Positions 42,832 to 51,948 are shown, counted from the stretch's first letter. The stretch: 64,000 nucleotides of DNA from Anaerovirgula multivorans (GCF_900188145.1 NZ_FZOJ01000005.1:62001-126000), one strand, 5' to 3'. Made by a program: numbers and translations. Notes: a model not told the origin generated them from the sequence alone.

Positions 42832-44113
42832 GACTATGGCAATACTGATTTTACTAGGAAGTTTTTTTATCATGATATTTTTAAGATTTCCTATTGCTTA
42901 TGCAGTGGCTCTATCGTCTGTGTTCACTCTTTTGTACCAAGGACTTCCACTTAGTACCATTGCTCAGCAGATGGTAAAGGGGATTAGTTCTTTCAGCCTT
43001 ATGGCAGTACCTTTCTTTATTACGATGGGGGTTCTTATGGGATCAGGAGGAATCTCTGAAAAGCTGATTGCCCTGGCGAGGGCCTGTGTAGGCTGGATGC
43101 GAGGAGGTATGGCGATGGTTAATATCGTTGCGTCCTATTTCTTTGGAGGTATCTCTGGTTCTGCATCTGCAGATACTGCATCTCTTGGTAGTATTTTAAT
43201 CCCTATGATGGTAGAACAAGGCTACGATGATGACTTTTCAACGGCTGTTACCATTACTTCATCTGTTGAAGGACTTTTGGTTCCGCCAAGTCATAACATG
43301 GTTATTTATGCCACTACTGCAGGTGGTATCTCAGTTGGAGGCCTTTTCCTTGCAGGCTATGTACCGGCGGCAATACTGGCAGTATCCTTGATGATAGGCT
43401 CCTATATTATTTCTGTTAGGAGAAACTATCCAAAGGGCGAGAAATTCAGCATGATGAATTTGTTAAAACAATTTTTCGTTTCATTTTGGGCTCTTGCAGC
43501 CGTTCTAATCGTTGTAGTAGGTGTAGTTGGTGGTATTTTTACAGCTACAGAATCAGCAGCTATTGCGGTTATTTACAGTTTGATCGTTAGTGTATTTATT
43601 TATAAAGGTCTTGATTGGAAGGGTGTTTGGAAAGTGCTTGAAACGTGTATAGATACACTTTCTATCGTGCTCATTCTGATTGCAACTTCTAGTATTTTTG
43701 GATTTCTTCTGACACGATTGGGTGTTCCTAGGTTAGCAGCAAATGCAATTATAGGTCTTACAGATAATCCAATTCTTTTAGCACTACTTTTAAACCTTAT
43801 TCTTTTGGTTCTTGGATGTATTATGGATATGGCTCCAATCATACTGATTGCTACCCAAATCTTGCTGCCAATAGCAACTTCAATTGGCATTAGTCCTATT
43901 CAGTTTGGTATTATGATTGTTTTAAACTGTGGTATAGGTCTTTTAACGCCACCCGTTGGTGCCGTATTATTTATTGGTTCTGCAGTTGGTAAAGTATCAA
44001 TGGAGCGGGTTGTAAGAGCCACATTACCATTTTATGTATGTATGATTATTACCCTTTTATTGATTACCTTTGTCCCCGGAGTTAGTTTATGGCTTCCATC
44101 CTTATTTAGGTAA
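42821..44113 (+). CDS. TRAP transporter large permease, DctM type
   Basis: The 430-residue protein has about twelve spans and family motifs including MAVPFFITMG, GISGSASADTASLGSI, VPPSHNMVIYA and GLLTPPVGAVLFIG. Its length is normal. It is the transport subunit of the complex with the DctQ protein; substrate most likely a hexuronate by context. Its stop overlaps the next start as TAATG. Confidence 0.95.
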   Translation: MSAETMAILILLGSFFIMIFLRFPIAYAVALSSVFTLLYQGLPLSTIAQQMVKGISSFSLMAVPFFITMGVLMGSGGISEKLIALARACVGWMRGGMAMVNIVASYFFGGISGSASADTASLGSILIPMMVEQGYDDDFSTAVTITSSVEGLLVPPSHNMVIYATTAGGISVGGLFLAGYVPAAILAVSLMIGSYIISVRRNYPKGEKFSMMNLLKQFFVSFWALAAVLIVVVGVVGGIFTATESAAIAVIYSLIVSVFIYKGLDWKGVWKVLETCIDTLSIVLILIATSSIFGFLLTRLGVPRLAANAIIGLTDNPILLALLLNLILLVLGCIMDMAPIILIATQILLPIATSIGISPIQFGIMIVLNCGIGLLTPPVGAVLFIGSAVGKVSMERVVRATLPFYVCMIITLLLITFVPGVSLWLPSLFR

Positions 44114-44592
44114 TGAGAGATATGAAATATAAATTCAATTATCAAACAACAGCTTTTGATATTTGGCAGTTATCCATGTACGGTATTTATGGTTCAATGG
44201 TAGGGGTATGTAATATTATATTTACTGTTGCGATGTTATTGTTGACAGCAAAATTTTGGGGTTATGTAAATAGCTTTATGAGAATGCTTCTAATAATTGG
44301 AATTTGTTTATTTACAGTTATTCAACCTGCAGTCGTTTATATGCGAGGAAAAAGACAGGTAGCAGCGATTCCACATGATATGGAGATAGGCTTTGATGAT
44401 AATGGAATTCATGTAAAAACTGAAAAACAAAGTTCAGATTTAAAATGGAATACCATAAAAGGAGTGTCAAAAAAACCGAGTATGATTGTTATATTCTCAA
44501 CGGATAAACATGGTTTTATACTAACGAATAGAGTGCTAGGAAAACAAAAAGAAGCTTTTCATGACTATGTATTTTCAAAGATTCAAAAATAA
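44113..44592 (+). CDS. YcxB-like membrane protein
   Basis: The 159-residue protein has two membrane spans (about 27-50 and 57-80) and a C-terminal domain with DDNGIHVKTEKQSSDLKWNT and a final basic helix, the pattern of the YcxB-like family. Function is unknown. It is translationally coupled to the permease gene but such proteins are not a standard part of uronate pathways. Confidence 0.65.
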   Translation: MRDMKYKFNYQTTAFDIWQLSMYGIYGSMVGVCNIIFTVAMLLLTAKFWGYVNSFMRMLLIIGICLFTVIQPAVVYMRGKRQVAAIPHDMEIGFDDNGIHVKTEKQSSDLKWNTIKGVSKKPSMIVIFSTDKHGFILTNRVLGKQKEAFHDYVFSKIQK

Positions 44593-44603
44593 ATATAATG
44601 AGT

Positions 44604-44615
44604 CATACTACCATG
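44604..44615 (+). promoter_or_regulatory. Single candidate GntR half-operator before uxuA
   Basis: CATACTACCATG is the reverse complement of CATGGTAGTATG, close to the word in the two promoter operators of this locus. It lies in the 62-base gap before uxuA. I see no clear promoter around it. Confidence 0.4.
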
Positions 44616-44654
44616 CTAATATATGAATATGAAAATAGAGAGGAGTCTATAAGA

Positions 44655-45725
44655 ATGAAAATGACATTAAGATGGTTCGGAAGCCAATATGATACCGTAA
44701 CCTTAGAGCAAATAAGACAAATTCCTGGCTGTGTAGGTGTTATTACAACGCTTTATGATACTAAGCCTGGAGAGATATGGAGTAGAGAAGCGATCAGAGC
44801 CATGAAGGAAGAAATAGAAGCAGCAGGGCTTGAATTGAGTGGTATTGAGAGTGTAAATATACATGATGATATTAAAATTGGTCTTCCTACAAGGGGGCAA
44901 TATATTGCAAATTATATCAAAACTCTGGAAAATCTTGGTGAAGAAGGAATCGATTTAGTATGCTATAATTTCATGCCTGTATTTGACTGGACAAGATCTG
45001 ACCTTGCGAAAGAAAGACCTGATGGATCTACAGTCCTTTCTTATGATCAGGAACTTGTCGATAAGATTGATCCTGCAAAACTGTTTGAAGAAATGGATGC
45101 CAATTCTGGTGGGTTTATTCTGCCTGGCTGGGAACCAGATAGGCTTGCAAGGGTAAAAGAACTATTTGAAATATATAAAGAAGTAGATGAAGAAAAGCTA
45201 TTCCAAAATCTTGTATATTTCTTAAAGGCGATTATGCCAACCTGCGAAAAATATGGAATCAAAATGGCCATTCATATGGATGATCCGGCATGGTCTGTAT
45301 TTGGTTTACCAAGAATTATAAATAATAAGGAAAATATTCAGAGGTTATTAGATGCGGTTCCTGTAATGAATAATGGTCTTACATTATGTACAGGTTCTTT
45401 AGGCTCAAACCCTCACAATGATATTCCAGATATGATAAGAAGCTTCAAGGGAAGAATTCACTTTGGCCATGTAAGAAACCTTATCCATCTTGCACCGGGT
45501 AAGTTTGACGAAGCAGCTCATCTATCTTTTGATGGATCTTTAGATATGTTCGAAATTATGAAAGCATTTTATGATATCGGTATGACTGGACCTATTAGAC
45601 CTGACCACGGAAGGATGCTTTGGGGCGAAAAGGCGATGCCTGGTTATGGTTTATATGATAGAGCTTTAGGTGCAACCTACCTAAATGGATTATGGGAAGC
45701 AATAGAGAAGTCAGCTAAAAAATAA
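44655..45725 (+). CDS. uxuA: Mannonate dehydratase
   Basis: The 356-residue enzyme begins MKMTLRWFG as in known UxuA proteins; ATG 44655 lies behind AGAGGAG, and an upstream in-frame ATG at 44598 would add 19 unrelated residues. It converts D-mannonate to 2-keto-3-deoxy-D-gluconate in hexuronate breakdown. Metal and substrate motifs are in place: HMDDPAWSVFGLPRI, GSLGSNPHND, RIHFGHVRN and RPDHGRMLWGE. It belongs with the TRAP transporter upstream and the uxuB relic downstream. Confidence 0.96.
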   Translation: MKMTLRWFGSQYDTVTLEQIRQIPGCVGVITTLYDTKPGEIWSREAIRAMKEEIEAAGLELSGIESVNIHDDIKIGLPTRGQYIANYIKTLENLGEEGIDLVCYNFMPVFDWTRSDLAKERPDGSTVLSYDQELVDKIDPAKLFEEMDANSGGFILPGWEPDRLARVKELFEIYKEVDEEKLFQNLVYFLKAIMPTCEKYGIKMAIHMDDPAWSVFGLPRIINNKENIQRLLDAVPVMNNGLTLCTGSLGSNPHNDIPDMIRSFKGRIHFGHVRNLIHLAPGKFDEAAHLSFDGSLDMFEIMKAFYDIGMTGPIRPDHGRMLWGEKAMPGYGLYDRALGATYLNGLWEAIEKSAKK

Positions 45726-45765
45726 TCTAAAGTATATCAATCTATAGCTATTTAATAAAAAATTT

Positions 45766-45800
45766 ATCAGACATCTTTATCTTATGGGGTGTCTGATAGT
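45766..45800 (+). terminator. Inverted repeat after uxuA
   Basis: ATCAGACATC (45766-45775) and GGTGTCTGAT (45788-45797) can pair; there is no T tract, so it may act as a weak terminator or 3' processing site. Confidence 0.5.
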
Positions 45801-45869
45801 ACTATATGTATGAATATTAGTTATGGATTTAATGGATAAGTATAAAACTAGAAAAAGAGGTGAACTAAA

Positions 45870-46604
45870 ATGAAGTTAAATTTAAAGAATTTAAACGATG
45901 GGAAGGTGTGGCAAAATTCAGAATTTAAGCTTCCTAAATTTAATATTGAGCAAGTTAAAGCAAATACCAAGGCTAACCCTATCTGGATTCATTTTGGTGC
46001 AGGCAATATCTTTAGAGCATTTATAGCAAATGTCCAGCAAAATATTTTAAATGAGGGTAAGAATGATAAGGGGATCATCGTAGCAGAGGGATTTGACTAT
46101 GAAATCATAGAAAAGATCAATAAGCTTCATGATAACCTAAGTGTGCTTGTTACCTTAAAGTCAGATGGAAACATAGAGAAGACGGTTGTAGCTAGTATTG
46201 TAGAATCCTTGATTGTAGATGCACAGAATGAAGAAAACTGGTATAGGTTAAAAGAGGTTTTTGTCAATCCAAGTTTGCAAATGGCAAGCTTCACAATCAC
46301 AGAAAAGGGATACAGTTTAAATGATGCCAAGGGAGAATATTTCCCTGCGGTAGTTGAAGATTTTAATAATGCTCCGCAAAGTCCAGACCCGCTTCTCAGA
46401 GAGGTAGTACCTTATGTTACAACTATTGCTCTTGGGGATAAGGGACCATTCCATGACAAGCTTAAACCTATCTTATCAAATGCAACCATATTTGGTGTAA
46501 ATCTTTATGATGCAGGCATAGGAGAAAAAGTTGAAGGATATTTTACAGAATTGGTATCGAAAAAGGGTGCAGTTAGAGAAACACTAAAAAAATATGTTCA
46601 TTAA
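45870..46604 (+). pseudogene. Fructuronate reductase (UxuB-like) with in-frame internal deletion
   Basis: The frame encodes 244 residues where the mannitol dehydrogenase/fructuronate reductase family has about 530. The N-terminal 165 residues match the start of the Rossmann domain (IHFGAGNIFRAF, ITEKGYSL) and the last 75 match the very end of the family (LKPILSNATIFGVNLYDAG to GAVRETLKKY). The middle, with the catalytic lysine and the helical substrate domain, is gone without loss of frame. The join lies near SPDPLLREVVPY. An active enzyme is not expected, so mannonate formation from fructuronate must be done elsewhere, or the substrate enters as mannonate. Confidence 0.85.
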
Positions 46605-46935
46605 ATAGATTCCTTCCTTTTTCTCATCATACCTTACATACGTCAGTTTGATCTTGAAACACTTCTAATGCCATTATGATTCTATCCCCATCAAAATATA
46701 CATAATTATTTAATCTTATCTTTTTACCATTAACAATATATTTCATATTTCTATGTACAAAGTAAGGAAGCAGAATTTCAACCCTTGGGGGTACATAAAT
46801 GCAGCTTTGAGGAAATATAAATTAGGTGATAATTTTAATACAAACTTGATGTTTTCCGTGGGGATATAAAGTGAAGTATCGTTTAGCACACACTGCTTGA
46901 TAAGATACTATTTTTTTCCGAGAGGAGTAATAATC
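46605..46935 (-). other. Gap with a possible minus-strand gene remnant
   Basis: On the minus strand about 60 codons are open (46820 to stop at 46627-46629), reading VPPRVEILLPYFVHRNMKYI and ending QDQTDVCKV. There is no start with a ribosome binding site, and I recognise no family. It may be the tail of a lost gene; nothing else is seen here. Confidence 0.25.
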
Positions 46936-47274
46936 ATGAATGAGCCTTTTGTTTTTGCAGAAGATTGTAATTTTGAAACAGTGTCAGAAGGGGTAAAAAG
47001 AAAAATATTAGCATACGGAGATCAGCTTATGGCTGTTGAAGTACACTTTGACAAAGACGCTGTGGGAACTTTACATAGTCATCCTCATACGCAGCTTTCC
47101 TATGTTTTGGAGGGTGAGTTTGAGTTTGAAATTAACGGAATTAAAAAAATCGTAAAGAAGGGTGATACTTTATATAAGATGCCTAACCTTGTGCACGGTT
47201 GTAAATGCACTAAAAAGGGGATACTTTTGGATATGTTTACTCCCTATAGGGAGGATTTTATAAATAATAAATAA
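46936..47274 (+). CDS. KdgF-like cupin
   Basis: The 112-residue cupin starts at ATG 46936 behind AGAGGAG. It has metal-binding motif HSHPHTQLSYVLEGEFEF and the second motif GDTLYKMPNLVHG, ending in DMFTPYREDF, a tail shared with KdgF proteins. KdgF speeds the ring opening of unsaturated uronates from pectin or alginate to 4-deoxy-L-threo-5-hexosulose uronate. This fits a locus with UxuA and a DctPQM transporter and suggests that oligouronate products are used. General cupin function is the alternative. Confidence 0.8.
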   Translation: MNEPFVFAEDCNFETVSEGVKRKILAYGDQLMAVEVHFDKDAVGTLHSHPHTQLSYVLEGEFEFEINGIKKIVKKGDTLYKMPNLVHGCKCTKKGILLDMFTPYREDFINNK

Positions 47275-47338
47275 TTCAGGTTGTTGTGCTATAATTACTA
47301 GGATTGTCATCTATGTTTAAATAGGAGAATTAAGGAAT

Positions 47339-48556
47339 ATGAAAAATCAATGGTTTTACACACAGCTTAACAAAGATGAAAGATATATTTTGAATTGTTG
47401 CTTTTTCGTTTTTGCAGTCAATGGTTTATATTCTATGATTTTAGGTTCACTGCTTCCTTTAATTAGTGTTGAATATGAATTGAACAATACAGTAAGTGGC
47501 GGATTAATCTCTGCCCACCAGGCAGGTAATTTAATTGCTGGATTTATCGCAGGCATATTACCTCTATATTTAGGTAGAAAAAAATCAATTATATTTTTAT
47601 GTAGCTTTGTTGTGATGGGATTTTCAATCATGATTCTAACAGGTAATCCAGTTCTATTGATTTTAGGGTTTTTATTTACAGGTTTAAGCCGTGGTAGTAT
47701 TTCTAATTTTAATAACACAATTGTAAATGAGATATCCAATAGTAGTCCAGCTGCTCTTAATATTTTACATAGTATTTTTGCTGTGGGTGCTTTAACTTCT
47801 CCATTTTTAGTTATTCTATCTACAAACATTTCTGGGGAACTGGGTTGGAAAATAGCTGCCGGCTTTATTATTATTCTTGCTATTATTTCTATGCTTCTTT
47901 TCTCAAGGATGAAAATAGGTAACACTGGGAAAAAGAGTGAAAAAGTAAAGATGTCTTATGAATTTTTGAAGAACAAGGATTTTTGCATCAGTGCTGGAAT
48001 TTTGTTTTTTTATTTGTGTGCAGAAGCAACTATTAATGGGTGGATGGTTAAATATTTCATTGATTCAAGTATTATGACCATAGAATATGCCCAAATGCTT
48101 GCTTCTCTATTATGGGTAGTTATTCTTGCTGGTAGATTAACCTGTGCATTTTGGGGAGATAGAATATCTAAGAAAGTGCTTTTGTTAATAACTAGCTGTG
48201 GTACCGCTGCTTTTTATTTATTATTACTTTCTACAAATAACTTAAAGGTAATTACCATTGCGATAATGGGATTAGGATTTTCTATGGCAGGTATTTATCC
48301 TACAACAATTTCTACAGTTGGAAATATCATTAAGTCTTATCCTATGGCGATGGGGGTCTTGTTAATGCTAGGAGGTATTGGTGCTATTATCATGCCAATT
48401 ATAACCGGGGCATTATCAGATGCTTTTGGTATTTTTGCTGGTATGAGTGCTATTGTAGGTGCGATTGTTTTAATGATCATATGTGTAATTTTAAACGTAT
48501 CAAGGCTAAAAATGCAGTTAAAAGTGAATGGGAATAAAGAATTTGAAAATATTTAG
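47339..48556 (+). CDS. MFS transporter
   Basis: The 405-residue protein has twelve predicted spans, the loop 2-3 motif GILPLYLGRKKSI and the loop 8-9 motif FWGDRISKKVL. It resembles the sugar/acid permease branch near FucP-like proteins. Substrate cannot be read from sequence; its place between KdgF-like and YiaK-like genes suggests a uronate-derived sugar acid. A 150-base gap follows with no supported gene. Confidence 0.9.
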   Translation: MKNQWFYTQLNKDERYILNCCFFVFAVNGLYSMILGSLLPLISVEYELNNTVSGGLISAHQAGNLIAGFIAGILPLYLGRKKSIIFLCSFVVMGFSIMILTGNPVLLILGFLFTGLSRGSISNFNNTIVNEISNSSPAALNILHSIFAVGALTSPFLVILSTNISGELGWKIAAGFIIILAIISMLLFSRMKIGNTGKKSEKVKMSYEFLKNKDFCISAGILFFYLCAEATINGWMVKYFIDSSIMTIEYAQMLASLLWVVILAGRLTCAFWGDRISKKVLLLITSCGTAAFYLLLLSTNNLKVITIAIMGLGFSMAGIYPTTISTVGNIIKSYPMAMGVLLMLGGIGAIIMPIITGALSDAFGIFAGMSAIVGAIVLMIICVILNVSRLKMQLKVNGNKEFENI

Positions 48557-48715
48557 AAAGTTGATTATATCTTTCTTAAGATTATGCAAAAATACGTAAT
48601 GTTCCAAAATGGTATGATGCAGATTGTGAAGAACTACTATAAGAAATAATAACTGAACACTAAGGTAAGAGAATTTATTCTATTAATAAAAACTGGAACT
48701 ATAGGAGGGTTATTA

Positions 48716-49717
48716 ATGAGGGTATCTTATGATGAACTGAAAAGTGAAATTAAAAGAGTTCTTATAAGTAGAGGATTTGAAGCAGAAGCTGCGGAGATTG
48801 GAGCCTCCATAATTGCAGACAACAGCCGTGATGGAGTATATTCCCATGGCTTAAATAGGTTTCCTGTTATTGTAAAATCTATAGATGAAGGTATGATTAA
48901 GCCCGATAGACATCCAGTAATGTTGAATGGTGCCGGAGCACTTGAACAATGGGACGGACAGCTAGGCTTTGGTCCAATAAATGCGTGTATTGCCATGGAT
49001 AGAGCTATTGAATTGGCCAAACAATACGGTTTAGGATGTGTTGCTCTTAAAAACACTAATCACTGGCTTCGTGGAGGTACCTATGGATTGAGGGCTGCCG
49101 ATGCAGGGTGTATCGGTATTTGCATGACAAATACATTCCCAAATATGCCACCATGGGGTGGTACTGAAAAGCGTATAGGAAATAATCCCTTTATTATATC
49201 TATTCCACATAAAAGTGGAGGGCACGTGGTATTGGACATGGCTCAGTCTCAGTTTTCCTTTGGAAAACTGCAGACATACTCCCTTGCTGAAAAGAAGCTG
49301 CCGGTTATGGGAGGCTATAATAAAGATGGAAATCTTACTGACGACCCCAATGCTATATTAGATGGTGGTGAAGTTCTTCCTACAGGTTATTGGAAGGGAT
49401 CTGGACTTTCTATAGCCATTGATATGGTAGTTGCAGCACTATCAGTTGGCAAATCTACCTATGATCTAAGGATGAACAAAAATGATGCAGGCATTTCACA
49501 GGTATTTATCGCTATAAATCCCATAGTATATGCCGGTGAAGATTATGCTGATGCCTATATAGAAGACATGACTGAGTATATTAAGACATCAGCAAAGAAG
49601 GTAAGTGTTACCGATATCCTTTATCCTGGAGAAAGAGCTTTCCGAGAACGGGTAGCGAATATGAGAGAAGATATTCCCGTAAACGAGGAAATGTGGGAAA
49701 CATTGTTGAAGCTATAA
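48716..49717 (+). CDS. Ldh2/YiaK-type oxidoreductase, probable 3-dehydro-L-gulonate 2-dehydrogenase
   Basis: The 333-residue protein of the malate/L-lactate dehydrogenase (Ldh2) superfamily starts at ATG behind AGGAGGG. The active-site histidine region reads GVYSHGLNRFP, followed by NTNHWLRGGTYG, MPPWGGTEKRIGNNP and PTGYWKGSGLSIAID, all as in YiaK, which reduces 2,3-diketo-L-gulonate with NAD(P)H. In this locus it may reduce a keto-acid intermediate of uronate breakdown; other Ldh2-family substrates are possible. Confidence 0.88.
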   Translation: MRVSYDELKSEIKRVLISRGFEAEAAEIGASIIADNSRDGVYSHGLNRFPVIVKSIDEGMIKPDRHPVMLNGAGALEQWDGQLGFGPINACIAMDRAIELAKQYGLGCVALKNTNHWLRGGTYGLRAADAGCIGICMTNTFPNMPPWGGTEKRIGNNPFIISIPHKSGGHVVLDMAQSQFSFGKLQTYSLAEKKLPVMGGYNKDGNLTDDPNAILDGGEVLPTGYWKGSGLSIAIDMVVAALSVGKSTYDLRMNKNDAGISQVFIAINPIVYAGEDYADAYIEDMTEYIKTSAKKVSVTDILYPGERAFRERVANMREDIPVNEEMWETLLKL

Positions 49718-49762
49718 CGAGAGACACGTAGTACATATGTGGTTTGTCGATATACATGAACA

Positions 49763-49795
49763 AAGCAGGCTACTAAAACTTGGTAGCTTGTTTTA
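49763..49795 (+). terminator. Terminator after the YiaK-like gene
   Basis: CAGGCTAC-TAAAACTTG-GTAGCTTG followed by TTTT; about 45 bases after the stop codon. It closes the hexuronate locus. Confidence 0.7.
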
Positions 49796-49859
49796 CATTC
49801 TATAAACAAATATACACAGCAAATAAAACAATATGGGAATATTTGTTTATTTACCCACT

Positions 49860-49979
49860 AAGCAAAGCTATATAAAAGAAGGAAAAAGTAAGTTTATGGA
49901 ATCTACTTTAATTCAGGATGCGGTAATTAGAAAGTTAGAAATTATTGGAGAAGCTACTAAAAAGATATCAATAAACTGA
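49860..49979 (+). pseudogene. HepT-like (HEPN toxin) gene fragment
   Basis: About 38 codons read LIQDAVIRKLEIIGEATKKIS, the best conserved stretch of HepT/DUF86 proteins, preceded by SYIKEGKSKFMEST. There is no start region, the RX4-6H active site is missing, and the partner nucleotidyltransferase (MntA) is not present. It is a relic of a toxin-antitoxin pair. Confidence 0.75.
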
Positions 49980-50079
49980 ATATATCTAGTCTATATGCTA
50001 GGAAAAACATCCTTAGATATAAGCTCTACCCCTGTGAATGAAGGACGTAATACAAAATATATGATTTGCAATAAAGGTT

Positions 50080-50388
50080 TTACATTTGAACACAAAGACG
50101 ATCTATAATCCTTTGAGACGCTTGGTTAATAGAATGTATAAAGTTCCTTACAGCTATTTTTATTTTTCTAGCATTAGGATAGAAAACATTATTTATTATC
50201 TCGGATTTCATCCACCCCCACAAGCCTTCAATAAGATTAAGTTTTGAGCTATAAGGTGGTAAAAAAACTAGTTGCAATCTATCCTTTTGTTCTTCTAGAA
50301 ATGGTTCAAGTAGCTTTGTATGGTGAATTCTAGCATTATCTAGTACCATATAGCTTACATAATACAATGAAATGGTTTGAGTTTTCAA
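50080..50388 (-). pseudogene. IS630-family transposase, C-terminal fragment
   Basis: About 100 residues carry the second and third catalytic regions of an IS630-type DDE_3 transposase (MVLDNARIHHTKLL, FLPPYSSKLNLIEGLWGWMK) and its C-terminal end. The DNA-binding part and first catalytic Asp are missing, and no upstream frame continues it. Confidence 0.85.
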
Positions 50389-50399
50389 TGGATATTTTT

Positions 50400-50500
50400 A
50401 CCGTGTAACAAGTTTATTGCAATCTATATATAAGAAAGATAGCTAAAGCATTAGGTATAAATAGAAATATTGTGTAGAAAATAAAACAAGTCCCAAATAT
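50400..50500 (+). pseudogene. IstA-like helix-turn-helix fragment
   Basis: YIRKIAKALGINRNIV followed by a stop resembles the N-terminal HTH of IS21-type transposases. Thirty bases (50426-50455) are nearly identical to 37686-37715, where the same fragment adjoins the ECF S-component relic. The remaining 120 bases to the cupin gene hold only its ribosome binding site and AT-rich DNA. Confidence 0.6.
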
Positions 50501-50618
50501 CTTCTTCTCAACTTTAAATTGAAATAAAAAAACAAATATGTGACGCCGGTTACAGAAAAGATATTGGATAAATGATATTGTAGTATATGAAATAAATAAT
50601 TATATAAGGAGGATTTTT

Positions 50619-50957
50619 ATGGAACAATTCATTAAAAACATAGAATTTTCTAAAACACTGGAAATGGAATCTCTAGTTGCCTATCAAGAAGGGCAGGTAA
50701 TTAGTAGAACACTGGCTCAAGGAAAAAATGTAAGCTTAACATTATTTGCTTTTGATAAAGGAGAAGAGATAAGCTCCCATTCTTCTCAAGGAGATGCAAT
50801 GGTTTATTTACTTGATGGAGAAGCAGAAATCACCATAGGAGAAGAGGTCTTTCATGTAAAAAAGGGAGAGACGATTGTCATGCCGGCGGGCATTCCTCAT
50901 GCACTACTGGCAAAAGAGCAGTTTAAAATGTTTTTAGTCGTAGTTTTTAAACCCTAG
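50619..50957 (+). CDS. Small cupin protein
   Basis: The 112-residue cupin starts at ATG behind AAGGAGG. It has GEEISSHSSQGDAMVYLLDGE and GETIVMPAGIPHAL; the first motif has a single histidine where metal cupins have HxH, so metal binding may differ. Stand-alone cupins of this kind are often paired with Crp/Fnr regulators, and one is encoded convergently next to it. Function not assigned. Confidence 0.85.
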   Translation: MEQFIKNIEFSKTLEMESLVAYQEGQVISRTLAQGKNVSLTLFAFDKGEEISSHSSQGDAMVYLLDGEAEITIGEEVFHVKKGETIVMPAGIPHALLAKEQFKMFLVVVFKP

Positions 50958-50990
50958 AGGATATTTAGAAAATAGTATAGACGCTATAGG

Positions 50991-51031
50991 AAACAGCTAG
51001 AGATTAGGTAAAACCAAACCTCTAGCTGTTT
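50991..51031 (+). terminator. Bidirectional terminator between cupin and Crp/Fnr genes
   Basis: AAACAGCTAGAG / CTCTAGCTGTTT, a 12-bp perfect stem with A/T flanks on both sides, between convergent genes. Confidence 0.85.
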
Positions 51032-51050
51032 CTATTTTGATTTTTTTCGT

Positions 51051-51731
51051 TCAATGAGAACAAATCTGCTCTAGTTTTTCAAGACTATGTATTTCAATCT
51101 TTCTTTTTACAAAAGATATAATTCCCTTTGTCTGTAGATTTTTAAGCTCTCTTGATAGGGTAGGCCTTGATACGTTCAAGTGCTCTGCCAAGGATTTTTT
51201 CGTGAACTCTAATTTTATTGTAAGGCTCTTTTGTTTCCTCTGTTCCATAATTAAAAAGTAAGCTATCTTAGCGGGAACAGAGTTTAAAGAGAGGATATCT
51301 ATGGTTTTATTGAGGGCTAAAACCCGATTAGATACAGCTTTTAAAAAATTGGCCATGATGCTTTGGTCTTTGGAAAACAGTTGTAAAAGATTACTTTTAT
51401 TAATTAAGAAAATTTGACTATTTTCACAGGCTGATATAGTAGAAGGATAATGGTTAATATCTGCAAATAAAGATGCGTCTGCAATCAAGTCATATGGGAA
51501 CCTTCTATTAACTGTAAGTACTTTACCAGATGCAAATATCTTTTGAACTTCTATACATCCATCTAAGATAATTCCTAAAGTATCAGTAAAATCATGAGGG
51601 GAAAAAACCACCTCATTTTTTTTGTATAATCTTATAGTATAAGTAATATCAGATAACAGCTCTTCAATTTCATCCTTGGATAAGTGCTTAAATAAAACAC
51701 AATGATTAAGAAACCTTATGCTACTACTCAT
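51051..51731 (-). CDS. Crp/Fnr-family transcriptional regulator
   Basis: The 226-residue protein starts at ATG behind AGGGGG. An N-terminal cyclic-nucleotide-binding-like jelly roll (about 15-120) is followed by a winged helix with the recognition segment LAEHLNVSRPTLSRELKNL. There is no N-terminal Fe-S cysteine cluster; a single cysteine near the start and one near the end do not form an FNR motif. It is divergent from the activase/ABC operon starting at 52135 and may control it or the cupin gene. Signal unknown. Confidence 0.9.
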   Translation of the reverse strand: MSSSIRFLNHCVLFKHLSKDEIEELLSDITYTIRLYKKNEVVFSPHDFTDTLGIILDGCIEVQKIFASGKVLTVNRRFPYDLIADASLFADINHYPSTISACENSQIFLINKSNLLQLFSKDQSIMANFLKAVSNRVLALNKTIDILSLNSVPAKIAYFLIMEQRKQKSLTIKLEFTKKSLAEHLNVSRPTLSRELKNLQTKGIISFVKRKIEIHSLEKLEQICSH

Positions 51732-51805
51732 AATTCTACCCCCTATAAAAAAAATCCCAAATAAACAAAAATTGTATGAAAGTGTATCGAGAGATACTTT
51801 TTTAT

Positions 51806-51856
51806 TTGAAATTTAAGTATATAATCTAGCTATAGTATAAATGAAAATGATTATCA
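51806..51856 (+). promoter_or_regulatory. Candidate promoter with Fur box before the activase operon
   Basis: TGAAAATGATTATCA (51842-51856) differs at one base from the Fur 7-1-7 consensus TGATAATNATTATCA. It lies just behind a possible promoter, TTGAAA (51806-51811) and TATAGT (51831-51836), with a long 19-base spacer; TATAAT at 51820 is an alternative -10. Repression by iron of the genes from 52135 on is a reasonable reading. Confidence 0.55.
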
Positions 51857-51948
51857 AAGTCAATCACGTTTTTTAAAAATAGAAATAGAATTCTCTATAG
51901 ATAACCAATTCCAGAATTTAATAAAAATACATGTTGCTACGATTGGTG

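Noticed and set aside
48557-48715. Short plus-strand stretch reading NVPKWYDADCEELL before the YiaK-like gene
   Set aside because: Only about 14 codons, no start signal and no family I can name; may be a tail of a lost gene but too little to support.
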